Below, piece by piece: positions 62,846 to 64,000 of a stretch of DNA of 64,000 nt (positions within the stretch are counted from its first letter, which is position 1; the number at the start of each line of letters is the position of its first letter). Origin of the DNA: an uncultured Paraprevotella sp. (lineage in GTDB: Bacteria > Bacteroidota > Bacteroidia > Bacteroidales > Bacteroidaceae); NCBI GenBank assembly GCA_944321565.1, contig CALULT010000004.1:38369-102368 (forward strand), read 5' to 3'. The notes below the pieces were generated by a model. That model ran no database searches. It worked only from the letters and a program-made list of their open reading frames with translations, and was not told where the DNA came from. Position numbers and translations under genes: made by a program.

Positions 62846-63597
62846 CTCCTCACACAAATCTTTCAAAGGATGTTCCCTTTTTTATTCATTCGTGCCACCC
62901 GAGGCCATGAGCCTCCGTTTATAGCCCGGCATCCATATCGATTTCACCGCCCCCCATTTGTTCAGAGCATTACGCGGCCTGCCGATACAGCCGCCCTGCG
63001 CACTCGCGGGTCGGCTGCACCCAATTCCCGCCTTAGCCCAACGGATTTTCCGTTTCGTCCTCGCCCGGCTCGGTGGCAGTGCCGCCGCCCGTGGAAGCCT
63101 TCACGGCGCTGCGGTCGATGCTCAACTCTACCGCATTGGCGGCATCGCGCATCTTCTGCTTGGGGATGAAGACGATTTTCGGGGTTTTGAGGGCGTCATT
63201 CACCGTGACTTCCGCTGCCGAGTCCATCATCTTGGAGGGGACCACGAGGCGGAACGAGCCAAGCTCGGCCAGGTCAACGCTCATGCCCAGCGTCATGGCT
63301 TCGCACACCACGTTGGAGAGGCTGACGAGGGCGTTCTTCACGTCGCCTTCGGACAGCGAGGCCTCGCGCACGATGCGCTCGCTGAGCATCTTGTTCGTGA
63401 AATACTGTTCTGTCTTGGGCTGGGCGAAATACACCGTCTGCCCCTTGCGCGTGCCTATCGGCTGCACTTTCGATTTGATTTCAAACTGTCTCTGTTCATA
63501 TCTTTAAATTATTACTTATCATCCATCTATGTGCTCCGACAGGCTGGAAAACAAGCGTCCCGCCCTCCTCCACGGTGGGGAGAGGGGCGGGACGAAA
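62846..63597. repeat. Direct repeat copy 2 (752 bases, contains HU-like gene)
   Basis: See copy 1 at 60937-61688. The two HU genes inside are identical in protein sequence. Similarity weakens right after GGACGAAA at both ends but GGGTATATGTCTTGT is shared a few bases further. Confidence 0.9.
63033..63467 (-). CDS. HU-like (HU-HIG) DNA-binding protein, copy 2
   Basis: Identical at protein level to the product of 61124-61558 (144 residues from GTG 63467), with the same HU-type core (MSVDLAELGSFRLVVPSKMM, KTPKIVFIPKQKMRDAANAV). The same doubt about the true start applies. The second copy lies upstream of the toxin-like module, outside it. Identity shows the duplication is recent or is being homogenised by gene conversion. 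Confidence 0.85.
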   Translation of the reverse strand: MQPIGTRKGQTVYFAQPKTEQYFTNKMLSERIVREASLSEGDVKNALVSLSNVVCEAMTLGMSVDLAELGSFRLVVPSKMMDSAAEVTVNDALKTPKIVFIPKQKMRDAANAVELSIDRSAVKASTGGGTATEPGEDETENPLG

Positions 63598-63901
63598 CGA
63601 ATGGGTATATGTCTTGTATGTATTACTTTTCCGAAGAAAATAATAGGATAAAACGCAGAATAAAGCGAATTTGAGCATTCTCACTGACGGTCAGAGAGTT
63701 TGGCTTCGGGTGGCACAGAATGGCGCAAGGGCGTAAAACGGATTTAGGCGAATTGCAGCAACAGATGCACTTCCAAACCATTACCCGACACCGAATGCAC
63801 ATTTAACACTAATGGTCTCTATTTCTGCGTTCTGCGTAGGTTTACATTCTGCCTTTACAACTCCCATAAACTAATTTTGCACCAAACAAAAAGCAAGGAT
63901 T
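63598..63901. other. Intergenic DNA left of the integrase start
   Basis: No supported gene. It holds a partial relic of repeat A/B ends: ATTTAACACTAATGG near 63794-63809 matches copy B at 59511-59525, and TTCTGCG..TTTACA follows in both. Being next to an integrase gene, this is where an attachment site might lie, but none can be defined from one end. Confidence 0.45.
63872..63879 (+). promoter_or_regulatory. -7 element of the integrase gene
   Basis: TAATTTTG, exact consensus, 22 bases before the ATG at 63902. Confidence 0.55.
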
Positions 63902-64000
63902 ATGAGGAGTACTTTCAAGACCATCTTCTATGTAAACGGAAGCAAGGAAAAGAACGGAATTGTCCCCATCATGGGACGGGTTACAATCAACGGGACTATC
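63902..64000 (+). CDS. Tyrosine-recombinase-type integrase, N-terminal 33 residues
   Basis: The frame runs off the right edge. MRSTFKTIFYVNGSKEKNGI followed by VPIMGRVTINGT matches the arm-binding N-terminus of Bacteroides conjugative-transposon and phage integrases, which typically open with a short Phe/Tyr-rich strand and the phrase P-x-M-G-R-V-T-I-N-G-T. The catalytic domain is not in the window. It suggests that a mobile element begins at the right edge. Confidence 0.75.
   Translation, partial: MRSTFKTIFYVNGSKEKNGIVPIMGRVTINGTI

Noticed and set aside
1-64000. tRNA, rRNA, known riboswitches
   Set aside because: None recognised by eye on either strand; a covariance-model scan would be needed to exclude short ones.

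Overview
The window is a chromosomal piece of a Bacteroidales bacterium (Bacteroidetes). The evidence is the repeated -7 promoter motif TAnnTTTG, often with TTG or TTTG about 20 bases upstream. Clade-specific families also point there: DUF4835, DUF4837, DUF3127, DUF4488, NVEALT, BspA-type leucine-rich repeats and HU-HIG DNA-binding proteins. So do a sodium-pumping NQR operon and pyruvate formate-lyase fermentation. Genus and species cannot be fixed from the sequence alone.

Layout. 1-2.2 kb: the end of pflB, then pflA. 2.3-6.3 kb: metallophosphoesterase lipoprotein, a beta-rich envelope protein, a metallo-beta-lactamase-fold lipoprotein and a frameshifted leucine-rich-repeat protein. 6.6-11.6 kb: guaD and a TamB homologue. 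11.7-17.7 kb: nqrABCDEF, whose NqrC carries an extra N-terminal rubredoxin-like domain. 17.8-25.5 kb, minus strand: MATE exporter, an NVEALT peptide with a beta-propeller lipoprotein, and an MBOAT acyltransferase with two SGNH-type proteins. 25.6-28.1 kb: gene-poor, with one copy of a 435-base palindrome-rich repeat, a pair of tiny membrane proteins and a truncated outer-membrane barrel. 28.1-37.3 kb, minus strand: a DUF4488 protein and its probable membrane-bound regulator, then the housekeeping run dnaN, exonuclease, coaBC, DUF4835, recN, TPR protein. 37.4-45.2 kb: DUF3127 protein, an RND efflux operon and a divergent AraC regulator. 45.2-51.9 kb: two predicted small RNAs, then a three-gene minus-strand operon that looks like muropeptide salvage (a GT2/HIT-like/SpoIID fusion, an AmpG-like permease, a BadF-type sugar kinase). 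51.9-59.2 kb, plus strand: rlmN, DUF4837, pdxA, a flippase-like membrane protein, a sigma-54 activator, lptE, a TPR-like protein and secG.

From 59.2 kb to the right edge the DNA turns accessory. It holds a second, inverted copy of the palindromic repeat next to an Abi-family gene remnant, a decayed GNAT/antitoxin-like pair, and two nearly identical 750-base copies of an HU-like gene region. Those copies flank an intact three-gene DUF3791/DUF3990/DUF3791-like module. The first codons of a tyrosine-recombinase-type integrase lie at the very edge, suggesting that a mobile element starts there.

Most promising for novelty: the paired repeat elements with internal hairpin minisatellites (26399-26833 and 59489-59950); the salvage operon built on a three-domain fusion; the rubredoxin-NqrC fusion; and the two small RNAs that share complementary blocks. 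All domain names come from recognition by eye. No database search was run.
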